This document shows, piece by piece, positions 1 through 12,500 of a stretch of DNA of 64,000 nt. Below the pieces are notes generated by a model that saw only the letters and a list, made by a program, of their open reading frames with translations, had not been told where the DNA came from and did not search any database. The stretch is taken from the NCBI RefSeq assembly GCF_032118995.1, contig NC_092661.1, forward strand, positions 10,416,494 to 10,480,493, given 5' to 3'. The first letter of the stretch is position 1. Each line of letters starts with the position of its first letter. The stretch is from Asterias amurensis (Eukaryota > Echinodermata > Asteroidea > Forcipulatida > Asteriidae). The position numbers and the translations under genes are program-made.

Positions 1-261
1 AGATAATGGTGAAGGTTTAAAGCAGAAAAGTGATCGAAGAGAAAGAGTGGAGTGTTTTGGTTTTTTTTCTTTGTTTTTTTTTCTTTGTTTTTTTTTCTTT
101 TGGTGGGCTGGTTTAGGGGAGGGGGGTCTCAAAGATGTGGTTTTTTTTTCAACAACAAAGCTCCCACAAGGATATAGTCCAGGTTGGAAACAGCCAATCT
201 TGTTTCATATAAACATTGCTTGAACGTCTATGATTATGAACTGAAAATCAATCCAAACTGT

Positions 262-360
262 AATGCAAGGTCACAGTGAAATCCTCGACTGGATTCGAAC
301 CCACAACCTGCAGTCTAACCACTTCAGGTCTGATCCTTCACAGAGGCAACGGATGCAATT
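262..360 (-). repeat. tRNA-derived SINE fragment
   Basis: Minus strand carries AGTGGTTAGACTGC (D-arm/A-box-like) and GTGGGTTCGAATCC (exact B box) at tRNA spacing. No intact acceptor stem is visible, so it is not a tRNA gene. Confidence 0.6.
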
Positions 361-529
361 GCCTCCATGCGCCCTGGTCATTGCTCCAGTATATAGAAAC
401 TTACAATTTCCTCATAGGGTGCCCTTAACCAATGACAAAATGCCTTGGCGCCCTTGCCCTTTCAAAAAAGAACCATACAGGCATGCACTTGACCATTGGG
501 ACACACCACTTAAATCACAATGATACCAA

Positions 530-1190
530 TAGTGGAATTGTCTTTCATAAAAGATGAATGAAGAGTGTCCCAATATCCTACATGTACCAGATTGAAGAGA
601 AGTAAAGATTTGAGTAATTGTCTTTCATTAAGGATGAATGAAGAGTAGTGTCTCAACATCCTTACAGACCAACGAGGGGAAACTTTGATGAAGGTTGAAT
701 GAGTAGTAGTGTCTCAACATCTTAACAAATCAAAGAGGAGGAAAGTATAGAGATATTGGCTTTGATGAGGGTTGAATGAAGAGTAGTGTCTCAACATCCT
801 AACAGATCAAAGAGGAGTAAAGTATAGAGACATTGGCTTTGATGAAGGTTGAATGAGTAGTAGTGTCTCAACATCTTAACAAATCAAAGAGGAGGAAAGT
901 ATAGAGATATTGGCTTTGATGAAGGTTGAATGAAGAGTAGTGTCTCAACATCCTAACAGATCAAAGAGGAGTAAAGTATAGATATATTGGTTTTGATGAA
1001 GGTTGAATGAAGAGTAGTGTCTCAACATAACAGATCAAAGAGGAGGAAAGTATAGAGATATTGGCTTTGATGAAGGTTGAATGAAGAGTAGTGTCTCAAC
1101 ATCCTAACAGATCAAAGAGCAGGAAAGTATAGAGATACTGGCTTTGATGAAGGTTGAATTAAGAGTTGTGTCTCAACATCCTAAAAGAAA
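530..1190. repeat. 77-bp tandem repeat
   Basis: About eight units with core GAAGAGTAGTGTCTCAACAT, spaced 76-78 bp. The first two units (near 540-680) are shorter and more diverged. A related array lies in opposite orientation at 27320-27670. Confidence 0.9.
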
Positions 1191-2475
1191 GAACGACAAG
1201 TAGTGTCTAAGAGTAGCAACTGACCTGCATTACAGAAAGTACAAAATATGTGCGTGTATACCAGTGGACGTTGCTCTCTGTGCCAAAAGTCTTCTCCCCA
1301 AAACAATAGTTTTAATAGATGAACATTTTTAAAGCAATAAACATTTCAGGGGATTTCAGCACTAAATAAATTGCGATAATTGTTTGTTTTGTTATTAATA
1401 GAAAACAATTCTTAGGGGAACAGGCATGTGCTTCTTTTTGTAAACAATGGGGGGGGGGGGTCAAACCATTATGTCTTGAAGTTGACTCTGATAAGTGATA
1501 CGAATAGAATAATACAATGTTGAGTCAATCATTATCCCACTATGGTAGCATTTCTAATAGTTTGCAGTGCAATTCAAACTCAAATGTTTGTATTGTAAAG
1601 TTTGCATATTTTGTTTTTGGTTGAAATCAAATGCTATTAAAAGAGGTATGATCCTAAAACACGGCAGAATGAAATAATATGCAGACAGCTTCAGAATACT
1701 CACTGTCCTGTGTACATTGTTTAACTTCCTATTTCTTACTTCATGTAATGTACACCAACCAAAGTATTCCTGGGAAAAATTGGTTTGATAATAAAGGGGA
1801 CTTGAATTTCAGCCAGGATAAGATAAATCACACCAAGGGCATTGAAGAAACCAAGGAGGTTAAGGTTTGACTTTTTGTGCAAGGTACTGTACGAGCAACA
1901 GCCTAACAGGGGAAAAAGAGGGTCTTTTCCCAACAGACAAGACCTTATCTACAAATTCTTTTAAAAAAAAACCTCACAGAGCTACGTAAGGGTCAAAGCC
2001 CTTTAATTTTCAACAAGTTTCAGGACCTAACACGAAAAAAAGTTTGTACAATAACACTAGATAGCATGACCAATGTATAACGACAGTTGTCATTTTTTTG
2101 TTAACATGTGACATACCAGGATTCTCCATTTGATCGATTGAAATTAGCCTACATTGTGCGAGCATTATGCTAATAAAGAGGTACAACATTTTTTCTTTTC
2201 CCAAATCGACGGATTGATTTACGATTTAAGTTTGGCATTTTCACAGAGCGATTAATCTATGTTGATGAATAAGTTTGTACACAGCACTCCACACACCTTT
2301 TTTTAGGGGTTCTTTTCCCCATATTTAGGAAAATATTTAAAAAGTTTCATGGTAAACCTTGGGTGTGTTACCTGGCTACATGTACATGGCAGTTAACAGA
2401 TGCCCGACTTTTGACTTAGCACTAGGTCTAGTAACCAAACAAATATTTTGACAAAATTAGGGAGACTGCTGGCGC

Positions 2476-2562
2476 CAACAAAAGGCTAAATGTATCTCAG
2501 TTAACAGGCTACAGCACGTTCATCTGGAGGTCATTGGTTCAAATCCTGCTCCTTTATTTTTT
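2476..2562 (+). repeat. tRNA-derived SINE fragment
   Basis: ATCTCAGTTAACAGGCTA (weak A box) is followed at tRNA spacing by ATTGGTTCAAATCCTGCTCC (B box and T arm), then a T-rich tail. Confidence 0.5.
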
Positions 2563-3339
2563 TTGAGCATTAAGTCAACAACTAAAACTTTATGTCAGTC
2601 TTGGTCAAAAGAAAATCATGACTGCTTTCATTGAATGATAAATTAATTGAGTACAAACTTGTGCCATAATGCATCCTCAACTCTATCAGTTCCATTTACA
2701 AACTTGTTCACTAAAGGTACTCAAAAAGTTAGTGCCTAACAATTATTCATGTATCCAGTTACAATGTGAAATGATGGCTGAAAGATGTGATAATGAGACA
2801 ACTTGGATTATGAGGGTCACAATAAAATCATCCAGCACGCCACTATGGCTTACATTATTCTAATTATTAAGATATTCAGTTCAAATAAGCCTGCCTCAAC
2901 TTGCATCAGTGATTCTCGGCAGTAAAAATTCAAGGAAAATTTTGTTGAGTTGGTGGTTGATGCACTGGTCTCACACAATAAAGACTTTTTTGGGGGGCAC
3001 AGTACTTATTTGACAGCAACTCGTGGAAGTCAAATATCGACATTCTCTGACACTACTGAAGTCAGCAGCTATAAAGTTAGAGGGTGCACAGTCAAAGTTT
3101 TGTCTCAGAAGGAGTTAAGTTATCAACCTTGTAGTGAATTAAGTAATAGTTACGCAATATTTGTCAATTTAAGTTCCTTATCAAACTCACCCATACACAT
3201 GGTAGAACATGGCTGTAATAAACATGTTAATTAGCAAACTTCCACAATCACATAAATATTTCACAAATATTATTTGTTTTCATATTACAATAGCAAATTT
3301 GAGTTGTTGCATTCTAATACTATCCCCTGAAATAGGGAG

Positions 3340-3396
3340 TGCCCCAACATGTGGACAGATAGCTCATTAGAGCACCAGCCAAGCTTCAAATCCTAA
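3340..3396 (+). repeat. tRNA-like fragment
   Basis: ATAGCTCATTAGAGCACCAG resembles a tRNA D arm and is followed by AAGCTTCAAATCC, a degenerate B box. Too decayed to be a gene. Confidence 0.4.
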
Positions 3397-3990
3397 TACT
3401 CTTATTTTGGCATTGTTTTACTTAAGTTATTAAAAGATACTCAATTCTCTCACAGAAGGAATGAAATGTTTGTTTCACATAACTGCATCAAACACAATTG
3501 TTGCATGATCTAATTTCACCTGAAATGAGCAGCAGGTGCCAGAACACAAATGTTGTACTGAAGGTTTTGAGAAAGTAAAAAGTGTTGTGTTTTGACCCTC
3601 TGATGTAACGAACCAAAATGATTAAGCAATCATCTGACATAGGTGCAAGATCATCAAAGAACAATGTAACATACCGTACTGCATTATGACTTTATCCTTT
3701 TCTATAACTTTCAAAAATGAGAGATTTACTTGAATTTTATCAGCTACTACTTATTTCATGAAAAACACCAAAACACAAAACAGTGTATTAGGGTGATCTG
3801 AAGTTTTTAATTTGTTTATAAACATCCACTAAAATGGGAAACATTTATTTTACATTTTTGTTTGAACAAAAAACTTTTGTCTGTCCACTTAAAAATAGAT
3901 TTGTCTGACCTTTTCAAGTATACTTTGACAATATTTTCACTGGTATGTCTCCCATTGACAATAAAAATACACATTAGATTGTAAGCTCAC

Positions 3991-4208
3991 CTGCTCAGAT
4001 TGATATTGAAGATTGATGTCACACCAGGCAGGTCTTTGATGACATCATACAGGGCCTCCAGTCTCATGATGCAGTCAATCGCTGGCATGGTATTCGGTTG
4101 ATGTTAACTCAGTCCGTCCTCATGAAAGACGACTTGTCGTTGGACTTGTTCATTTAATCCATTTGACACCAGTGAGTGTGAAATTGCTAATCCCCATAGC
4201 TCATCAGA
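3991..4208 (-). CDS. Candidate second exon (5' UTR plus start of coding), unknown protein
   Basis: Minus-strand acceptor TTTTGCCTGCAG|TCTGATGAGC at 4209/4208 and donor CTGAGCAG|GTGAGC at 3991/3990 bound a 218-nt exon. From the ATG at 4088 (context TACCATGC) it codes MPAIDCIMRLEALYDVIKD followed by LPGVTSIFNINLS and leaves phase 2. I do not recognise the protein. The next coding exon was not found with confidence between 1 and 3,960 and may lie outside the window. The exon and its donor recur in degraded form at 24176-25627 on the plus strand. That supports a real exon, though it could also be an early exon of a repeat-borne or noncoding transcript. Confidence 0.5.
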
Positions 4209-4776
4209 CTGCAGGCAAAATAAAACATATATACATTTTTTTCTTATAAATGTTGCATTGTCAGCTCACTTGAGGCACGCGTTGAAGAATGCCGTGTCTA
4301 CTTTCTGACGCCATTTCACTGTAAGATATTCAACAATAATGGAGTAGAAATTGATCGTTAAATAAGACTTCATTGCATGCACAGTCGAGTACAGTTCAAA
4401 CTTATTCATAAAAACACACGCAATCGCAAAGACGATTTTACCTCTGACGTCACTCAAAAACCATAACATGATTCGCGCGCATATCGCGGACAAAACCTTT
4501 GTGTTTTGGCAGCCAGCTAGAAAGTGTATGCAATCTTACCATGACTACGCGTCTTTTTGCTTGGCGAATTATGACGTATAATATCCAGTGTTTTTTCAAC
4601 TGAGAGTGGTTTGAAGTAAACAAAGGTCACATTGTCTATACCACCTGCGCGCGAACCCAGTCAGGTTTTAACCCAGTCTGGTTTGACCATTACGATAGGA
4701 CACCTATTGACTTTCTGTGGTTCCTGTATTAACCATTTGTACATCTGCTTTGTCATTTTGTCAAATAATCTTTATA

Positions 4777-6335
4777 CAGGCCTCAACCTTTAGCTTCAGA
4801 GGGGCAAGGCCACTTGGCCTCAAAAGCTCTAAAAAAGCAAGGGGCACCAAGGCCAACTGAAAGGGCACCAAGGCCATTTTCAAACCTTTATTTGTTGATG
4901 ATTATGTTAATATACTTTCCACTGATTTCAAGATGGTGGTCAACTTTCAAACCCATATTTATTTCATTGTCGCTGTTTACATGCTATGCAACTGAAATAT
5001 TTGTTTCTAAATTATTTACAGTTTTTTTGCAGCACTCGAATTGCAAAGATTACCCCAGTAATTAACTTACCCAATTTTACCCCTAACCCCCTCCCCTTAT
5101 TTATCGACTCAATTAAACTCCCTTCTGCTCATCTGAAAACAAATCATTGCTCCAGAACAAAGAATTGTTGAAAAAATCATACAGAAAAAAATATTAAGAA
5201 AATTAGTTCCCTACATGTCAATCTGAAGAAAAAAGATCAATTATAGTCTCTGGCTCACCACTACCCCAACTCTGCGCGACAAACGAGCCCCACCCAGCCC
5301 ACGCCAAAAACCCACCAACAACCCGGAGGCTCAGCTAAATCCGATGATTTGGATTTTCTTTTTTCTTTTTTATATTTTTTATATTATATAAATATGATTA
5401 TGAAAGTTAAAAACGAACCCCCTTAGCACAAAATAATTGGCCTAGCATTTAGCTAAACTTGTAAGTTGTATTTTGCCTGCCACGCTAGACTGCGCTAAAT
5501 AAATACTATAAAAATGTAAACAAACGCACCTAATTAAAAAATGCTTCTAAAGTTGGCACTTTGCTGCCACCACTCCAGCCCTTTCGCCTTCCTGCTTATT
5601 TTTGCATCTTTTGTGGGATGGCATACTGATTAACCAATAATGAACTTGATGGAGTATGATGATTTCCAAAATTAGGGCTCTGCCGTTACCTCCATTTAGT
5701 CCGATTTTGACGTTTTACAACTCCACGCTTGTTGTGTGTACACAAACATGTGTTTGGCAATGAAAACCAAAGTCGCAAGGCAGGCAGATCACTGGTAGTG
5801 GTGGGTCACAAACATTAATCATGTACAAGCCTTGGACACCAGCGAAATAGCCAGGGGGAAAACATAGACTGTATCCAGCCTCCGGCCGCACGCGTCCCCC
5901 GCCCCATCCGCTACAAATACAGATCTCAATAGACAAAATCAGTGCGAAAATGCGTAATTTAGTGTAGGGACTTGTGGTGAGTTTATACATTGGAGTAGTC
6001 TGGTGCTTCGTTTTAGTAGTAAACAGCTCAACTAAGTTTGATATGGTTACCATGCCACGTTCTCGAAACATTTTTTAGTGCACAGAATCAGCATCAGCAT
6101 GTGAAAACTAGTGTGCGGGATCGTACGTTCCGAATTTTACCTCCATATAAATTAAATGGGTCACAATGTTAACATTAAATAACATTTTCGAATAAATAAT
6201 GTTATGGAATCAATGAAAAAGGGCACGACGGCCAAGTGGCCGTAAGGTACGTGATTTTTAAAAGGGCTTCACGGCAATTCGCTGGGGCATCGCGGCAATG
6301 GCCGCTGGTGGCCGCTGCAGAGGTCGAGGCCTACT
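4777..6335. mobile_element. Possible non-autonomous element with related GC-rich ends
   Basis: AGGCCTCAACCTTTAGCTTC with GGCCACTTGGCC at the left, and the minus strand of the right end AGGCCTCGACCTCTGCAGCG with GGCCACTTGGCC, suggest inverted termini about 1.5 kb apart. The ends are only loosely similar. The 118-codon minus ORF inside (6071-5715) has no recognisable domain. Confidence 0.35.
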
Positions 6336-6604
6336 TTATATTTGTTTTTTTTTATACTGTATTTTTGTCTTAATGTTTTTTTAAGGAGCTGATCTGCTGT
6401 TGTAATTGCCTGTAAAGGATTATTAAAGTTTTTGTAATTGAACTGGTTTTGTACACAAATGACTAGATGAGGACCCATGAAAACAAAACAAAACGACTAG
6501 TGAGAAAAATGTCCTCGAAGGGAAGGCTCTAGTTAATTGTTTTTGTTCAACCCAAAATCATTTATAAATGTACCCAGTCAGTTTCCCTTGTGGTTTATTA
6601 GTTG

Positions 6605-6697
6605 ATATGAAATAGTATTAATAATAGTGTCTAATTTGCCTCAATGAGATATCCCTTTTTGTAAAAATGATTGAAAAGTGGTGGCGCCATACGGAAA
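6605..6697. mobile_element. Partial copy of the TTTCCGTATGGCGCC element
   Basis: AAAAGTGGTGGCGCCATACG at the right end matches the element at 58321-58439, as does GCCTCAATGAGATATCCC; the left TIR is missing. Confidence 0.65.
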
Positions 6698-7153
6698 AAT
6701 ACCCGTTGTAAGTTTGTAAGACGCAACTATTACTTAGATGAAAATTAAAATCCAAAACCTTCATTTGTCTTGTATTGTAACACCCCCAGCCCCACCAAAC
6801 ACCCCCCCCCCCCCCCTATTTTATTTTTAAAAATTAGTTTCTAAGGGCTTTGTTTTTTATCAATTTTACCAGCACGAGAATGTACTCTTCATTTTGCATG
6901 CAACGCAATGTCACGTCTCAATTTTCCGCCTCCCCCTCAGCACCCGATGCCCATGAATCATGATGCTAGCGCCGCCAGCGGAGAACTCTGGAGAGTGCGT
7001 CAGAAATGGAAAGTTTTTGACTTTTTTAGAATACTTTGACCAAACAAAAACTCACAAATGCAGCTTGAGTATACACCGCTCGGAATAAACATGTTTTCAT
7101 GCTTTATAGACTTATAGAAATGTATAAATTTAAATAAAGTTTTGGGTTCTTAC

Positions 7154-7182
7154 CTTCGATCGAGTGTTAAGCTTGACGCCAT
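7154..7182 (-). other. Candidate first exon (5' leader) of a minus-strand gene
   Basis: On the minus strand AAGATGGCGTCAAGC precedes a donor GAAG|GTAAGAA at 7154/7153. The coordinates cover ATG to donor; the true 5' end is unknown. Spliced to the exon at 3991-4208, the frame from this ATG reads about 15 codons (MASSLTLDRSLMSYGD) and stops, so it is either a short upstream ORF or untranslated. The promoter just upstream (GAATGTCGTCATGCAACACG, near 7235) is nearly repeated at 22255 on the plus strand, next to another AAGATGGCGTC and GTAAGAAA donor. Conservation of promoter, ATG and donor in two copies is the main evidence. Confidence 0.5.
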
Positions 7183-7451
7183 CTTGAAAATCCAGGTCTC
7201 TGGCGCGCAGGCGTGTTCACGTGTTGCATGACGACATTCTCACAGTCATTCATTTCTACATTTTATATTACAAGCCGCCAACAAAATAACGGAAGCGAAG
7301 GTTGAGAAAGAGAAGTTATTATACCATAACTTTGACATTGTAATTTATAATCATACCCTTTTCTGTCATAAGATTATGACTTGGCCAAAGTAATAATTAT
7401 GCCAATGTGTTATTCAAAGCCTGGTGTAATATAAAACTTTGTAATTTTGTA

Positions 7452-7530
7452 GAATACTGAGTGGTCTAGTTGGTAAGAAATCTCCTTCCCGGTCAAAAAG
7501 TTGCGGGTTCAAATCCCAACTAAATGTTAC
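7452..7530 (+). repeat. tRNA-derived SINE head
   Basis: GAGTGGTCTAGTTGGTAAGA (A box) and GCGGGTTCAAATCCCAAC (B box with a paired T stem) stand about 35 nt apart. No 7-bp acceptor stem closes it. Confidence 0.6.
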
Positions 7531-7743
7531 AGTTTTTTGCCACAAAACTTTTGGAAAGTTCCGAATACAGTGCAGAAAGACCAAACCAAAATAACTATTA
7601 TTTTGTTACTTTTTGATTTAACTCTTTAGGCCTTCACCCATACACGAATAAATGACATTTTTTTTGCATAGCCATTTCATTGACTTGTTGAAGTTACTGG
7701 AGCGGGATAATTCGCATTGCACTATAATTTTATGGGTCTCTTT

Positions 7744-8123
7744 ATTAAAGACAGTATTGGTCATTGTCAAAGACCAGTGATATCACTTGGTGTATCTCAA
7801 CATAATATGCATAAAATAACAAACCTGTGAAATAAGCTCAATTGGTCGTCTAAGCTGGGAGAATTTAATGAAAGAAAAAACAACTTGTCACACGAAGTTG
7901 TGTGCATTTAGATGGTTGACTTCGAGACCTCAAATTCTAAATCCGAGGTATCGAAATCAAATTTGTGGAAAATTACTCCTCTCTCAAAAACTATGTCACT
8001 TCAGAGGGAGCCGTTCCTCACAATGTTTTATACCATCAACCTCTCACCATTACTCGCCACCAAGTTAGGTTTTATGATAATAATCAATTTGAGTAATTAC
8101 CAACAGTGTCCACTGCCTTTAAA
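7744..8123. mobile_element. Foldback MITE, family A
   Basis: Ends ATTAAAGACAGTATTGG and CCAACAGTGTCCACTGCC are inverted copies. Interior marks include AGACCAGTGATATCACTTGG, TCACACGAAGTTGTGTGC and TTCAGAGGGAGCCG. Short ORFs here come from the element. Family A is the commonest repeat in the window. Confidence 0.8.
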
Positions 8124-8284
8124 CCGTAGCACGTACACAATTCCTGCCTTTTGATTGATTTAAAGTTGCACGTCACATGATTTATACTATCCAATGGCTG
8201 CAACAGCAGTTTTGTGGTACCTGGTTGAGAACGTCTATATTTATATTAGAGATGTTTGCGGTTCAAATCTCATCTCATAGTGTT

Positions 8285-8336
8285 GATTCTGAAAAAACCG
8301 GTGGATAAACGACTCTCAACGTTTCGATCAGTATGC
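8285..8336. mobile_element. Single-arm fragment of the element at 42453-42690
   Basis: CTCAACGTTTCGATCAGTAT followed by GCTCTGATCG, with TTCTGAAAAAACCGGTGG upstream as in TTCTGAAAAGAACCGTTGG of the palindrome. Confidence 0.65.
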
Positions 8337-8368
8337 TCTGATCGACTCCAAGACGTATTGCTACACAT

Positions 8369-8528
8369 GGGGCCAATTTCGTATAAAGCTGATTGCTTTG
8401 CTAAGCACAAATTGAGTGGGGCATCGGTCACAGAATGTAATTTGGGCTGCTAACCTATTTCTGTTAGGCAATATTTTTCAGCGCTTAGCAAGATTTTTGC
8501 TTACAGGCTTTATGAAATTGAACCCCGA
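8369..8528. mobile_element. Foldback element, family D
   Basis: GGGGCCAATTTCGTATAAAG and CTTTATGAAATTGAACCCC form the ends, with GCTTTGCTAAGCACAAATTG inside. Family D marks: inverted GGGCCCAATTTCAT ends and GCTTAGCA motifs. Confidence 0.7.
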
Positions 8529-8782
8529 TGCTTATGTACTGCCTTAGGGGATTAACTGATAGCTGGGCTTGGATCGCTCGGTTGTGCGCGAAGGCGGGAA
8601 CAGGAACTAGATAAGCTCGGCTTAGCTTGGTGTGGGATGGTGAATGGTGAAGCGTGTAGGCTGGAGCTAGCTGGGACTAACCTAAGATTAAACCAACAGG
8701 GAATGTGAATTGAATCATTTGTGACAACAGGGAAAGTGGTAGAGGTAGTATCCCTGACCTTCCCTGTGTTTATCACAAACTG

Positions 8783-9160
8783 TTTAAAGGCAGTGGACAC
8801 TATTTACTCAAAATAATTATCAACACAAAAACCTTTCTTTATTACAATGGGGAGAGGTTGATGGTATAAAACATTGTGAGAAACGGCTCCCTCTGAAGTG
8901 ACATAGTTTGGAGAAAGAAGTAATTTTCCACGAATTTGATTTCGAGACCTCAAGTTTAGAATTTGAGGTCTCGAAATCAATCATATAAAAGCACACAACT
9001 TCATGTGACAAGAGTGTTTTTTTCTTTCATTATTACCTGACAACTTCGACGACCGATTGAGCTCAAATTTTCACAGGTTTGTTATTTTATGCATATGTTG
9101 AGATACGCTAACTGTGAAAACTAGTCTTTGACAATTACCAATAGTGTCCACTGTCTTTAA
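8783..9160. mobile_element. Foldback MITE, family A
   Basis: TTTAAAGGCAGTGGACACTA opens the element and TAGTGTCCACTGTCTTTAA closes it, an inverted pair. The central palindrome GATTTCGAGACCTCAA / TTGAGGTCTCGAAATC is intact. Lies about 430 bp upstream of the GST start. Confidence 0.85.
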
Positions 9161-9477
9161 GTTCACTGAGCACACTCTCTATAATATACCAACTTTAAGT
9201 TGGTTTCAGAACTAAAGACATTTCTTTTATGAATTTATGCCCGAGGAATTGAGCATAATAATTGTATTGACATAAGCCATTCTGAGATATGGTGGCTCTG
9301 TTTTGTTTACCCGAACTTTGCACTTCGACAGTGTACACCAGAAAGGTATGCCCTTGTTTAGCTCTGATATTTGCAGAAAGTATTATTGTTGCGTCACGCT
9401 GTGTTACACAGCCTGTGTGCCAATGGTGGACCTCGGATTATAATACAACTGTGTTTGGCTAAAGGCCTACACGTCAC

Positions 9478-9484
9478 TATAAAG
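9478..9484 (+). promoter_or_regulatory. Putative TATA box of the GST gene
   Basis: TATAAAG lies 110 bp upstream of the GST start codon. It would place transcription initiation near 9508 and give a short unspliced 5' leader of about 85 nt. Seen by inspection only; an upstream noncoding exon cannot be excluded. Confidence 0.4.
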
Positions 9485-9593
9485 TGCAATGAATGACTTC
9501 GCTCTTTTTCTTAGTTATAGCCAAAGCTACATGTTGACCCAGCCATTTCCCTATCTTGACACCGACCAGTGAACACCCTCAGACGAAAGCAAA

Positions 9594-12500
9594 ATGACGA
9601 CTTACAAGTTACAGTATTTCGATGGTCGTGGTCGAGGGGAGGTTATTCGCATGCTGCTAAGTTTGGGCGGCAAGAAGTTCGAAGATGTGCGGTACAGTAT
9701 GGCGCAGTGGGGAGATGTAAAGAAAGGTATGTGGTTTTCTCCCTTTAAACACCTTTTGCGTGTGACAGCTCTATGTTCCGACACTCGTGTTCCGACACAC
9801 CCCTAAAGGCTAATATTCCGAACATGCTTATAGGTTTGGTTAGGGTTTACACACCGTGTTTTGGAACACTGGGGTGTCGGAACACTTGGTGTCGGAACAT
9901 CAAAGCTATAGGGGTATCCGAACATGGGTGTCGGAACACAGGTGTGTCTGAACATCGATGTGTCGAACCACGTGTAACAATTGATTTACTTTAAGAAAAT
10001 TAATGCTGTAACCAAGTTCACTTTTTGGGGTATACTGTTGTAACTATAATGTTTAACTGCTTAAAAGAGTGAGCCTGACGCGAACGCTGATTTTGATATA
10101 GGGCATTAATTTGCTTGCAAAAGGCCATATAAAAAAATAAAATACAAAAAACGTTGAACGTCTCCGCCCGCTTCCGTTAAGAGGCTGCCTCCTTTTCGGT
10201 CTACTTTTTAACGACGAAGAACATACATTTTGAAATAGCCCAGGCGGTTTTTTTTTAAAATGGGGGTTACTAAAAAAGAAAATAATATTTATTATGCTAT
10301 AATTATTCATGTATTATTGTTATACAGATCTACCGCTTGCACAACTGCCTATACTTTACGTAGACGGCAAACCACTCTGTGATAGTTCAGCCATTTCTTC
10401 TTATTTGGCAAGAGAGTTTGGTATGTATCATAAACCATTGCATCTTACATGGGTTTATTTCATAAAACTGTTAAGCAGAAAATTATTTCTTTGCTAAGCA
10501 AAATAAATAGCTTAGCAAAAAAAATATATATACATGGTTGGGCACCAGTTCTAACCTTGCAAACTGTATCGAGTTTTTGGCTGGTGATCATCTGTTGAGT
10601 ATGATTCGTGTGTACTTAGCAAGTTTTTACGCAAACAGGCTCTGAAGGGTCTATGTACTTTTTGTAAAATAAAAAAAAACAATGTCTACAGATTTACACC
10701 AAACTTACACAGTTTGTATATAGTGATAGTAGAAAGCTTCCCTGAAAATAGTACTCGCTGAGGTGCTAAAGTTTTTGAGAAATAAGTATTAAAAAAAAAG
10801 GTAGCTAGGGGCAGTCAGAATCATTATGATTCAGCAGCGTTAATGCTGGCCTTAAAGGCATTGGATACTATTGGTAATTACTCAAAATAATTTTTAGCAT
10901 AAAACTTTTCTTGGTGACGATTAATGGGGAGAGATTGATGGTATAAAACATTGTGAGAAACGGCTCCCTCTGAAGTGCCATGGTTTTCGAGAAAGCAGTA
11001 ATTTTCCACGAATTTGATTTCGAGACCTCAGATTTAGAACTTGTGGTCTCAAAACCAACCATCTAATCGCACACAACTTCGTGTGACATTGGTGTTTTTT
11101 CTTTCATTATTATCTCGCAAGTTCGATGACCGATTGAGCTCAAATTTTCACAGGTTTGTTATTTTATGCATAATTATGTAGAGATACACCCACTGTTAAG
11201 GTCCACTGCCTTTAAAGAATTATACAGTCGCGGTTTTGGGTCTACCAACACTGTCGTACATGAGGAGGAGAGCAGTTGTGATTCAGGTTTTCCGTATGCT
11301 ATCAGGCATCGATAACATTGACACCACACAATTCTGTGAATTTCAACAGGAACAGCAGCTTAACCTCTCAATAGTTAATGCTGAATCACTGAACATTTTC
11401 AAGAGTTTGCTCAACAAACATTTGGCCAACATTCCAATGAAATTTGAGAACTGGTGTGACACTTCAAGGGTGGCACAAATAGACCAAGTCTAACTTGAGA
11501 CCGACGTTCCGTAAGTATTCTGTAAGTAAAGGATTAACCAAAATAAATATTCTTCATTCAAGTCAATTCTTTGTCTTTCAGGATACTACGGCAGTAACAA
11601 TTGGGAGGCCGCACTGATTGACCAAGTTGTGGGCGTAATAATCGATCTGTGGACCCCTCTTGTCATGACAATATTCCTCCCAGACGAAGCAGCTCAGGTA
11701 AACACTTGAAAAAAAATACTTTAAAGGAGAATAGTAATCGTAAGCGCAGAATTCGTTGGTAAGCACAGGCATGAAGTTGGGCCTATTAGCTCTGATATTG
11801 CATCTTTATCGACAAAGTGGATTCGTTTAACATTAACAGTAGATTTTTTTATGCCAATTTTTTTGTATCTCTTATTATTTTCTTAGTTAGCAAAACAGAA
11901 GGAGATCTTTGATGGGAAGGCACACGGTTTTCTGAAGTTTCTTGAAGATGCACTGTGTAAGAATAAAGAGGGAGATGGGTTCTTCGTTGGTGATAAGGTA
12001 ACTACGTCAAAAAGAGAATCCTTTTTTAACATACCTGGGGCCATTTTCAAAACACTGCTTAAACCAATATCTGATAAGCACAAATACGCGGGGACCAGTT
12101 ACAAAGTGAGCACATAGTATCTGGCATTATGAATGGTGCGGTAACCTATTTCATTTTCTTGGTTGATATATCGTGCTTGAGCAGCTCTTTGAAATTGGCT
12201 TACCATGTGTGGTTGTGGTTTTACACAAGTTTGACAAACGCCGACCTATGACATCACTATCAGGGACCATACACACAATGACTTTTGTTAACCGATTGAG
12301 GGCGCGTCTATGAGGTCCTGGGCAGCTCTGTTCCTCTGGGTCAAATCTAAGCAGAAAATAATGCTTGACAAATTTCTATGCAAAGCAAATATTTAGTCGG
12401 GAACCAGCCAGACCAATGCAAACTTAATTCAATTTGGACAGGTCACCGTCTTCTGCTAAGCAATAATATTCTGTGCTAAGCAATTGCTTACAGGCTTTAT

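Larger units (their letters stand above)
1190..3960. other. Gene-poor stretch, probable intron of the minus-strand unit
   Basis: Apart from SINE traces at 2476 and 3340, nothing with coding character. No acceptor/donor pair with a convincing frame was found by eye on the minus strand. Confidence 0.4.

Noticed and set aside
5715..6071. 118-codon minus-strand ORF rich in Cys and Gly
   Set aside because: Lies inside a probable repeat element, starts without upstream support, and has no recognisable domain.
6800..6816. Homopolymer C and G runs of about 9-14 bp (also near 1450, 13167, 22690, 32040, 45830, 53510)
   Set aside because: Scattered single runs without other structure; likely ordinary microsatellite slippage or assembly noise.
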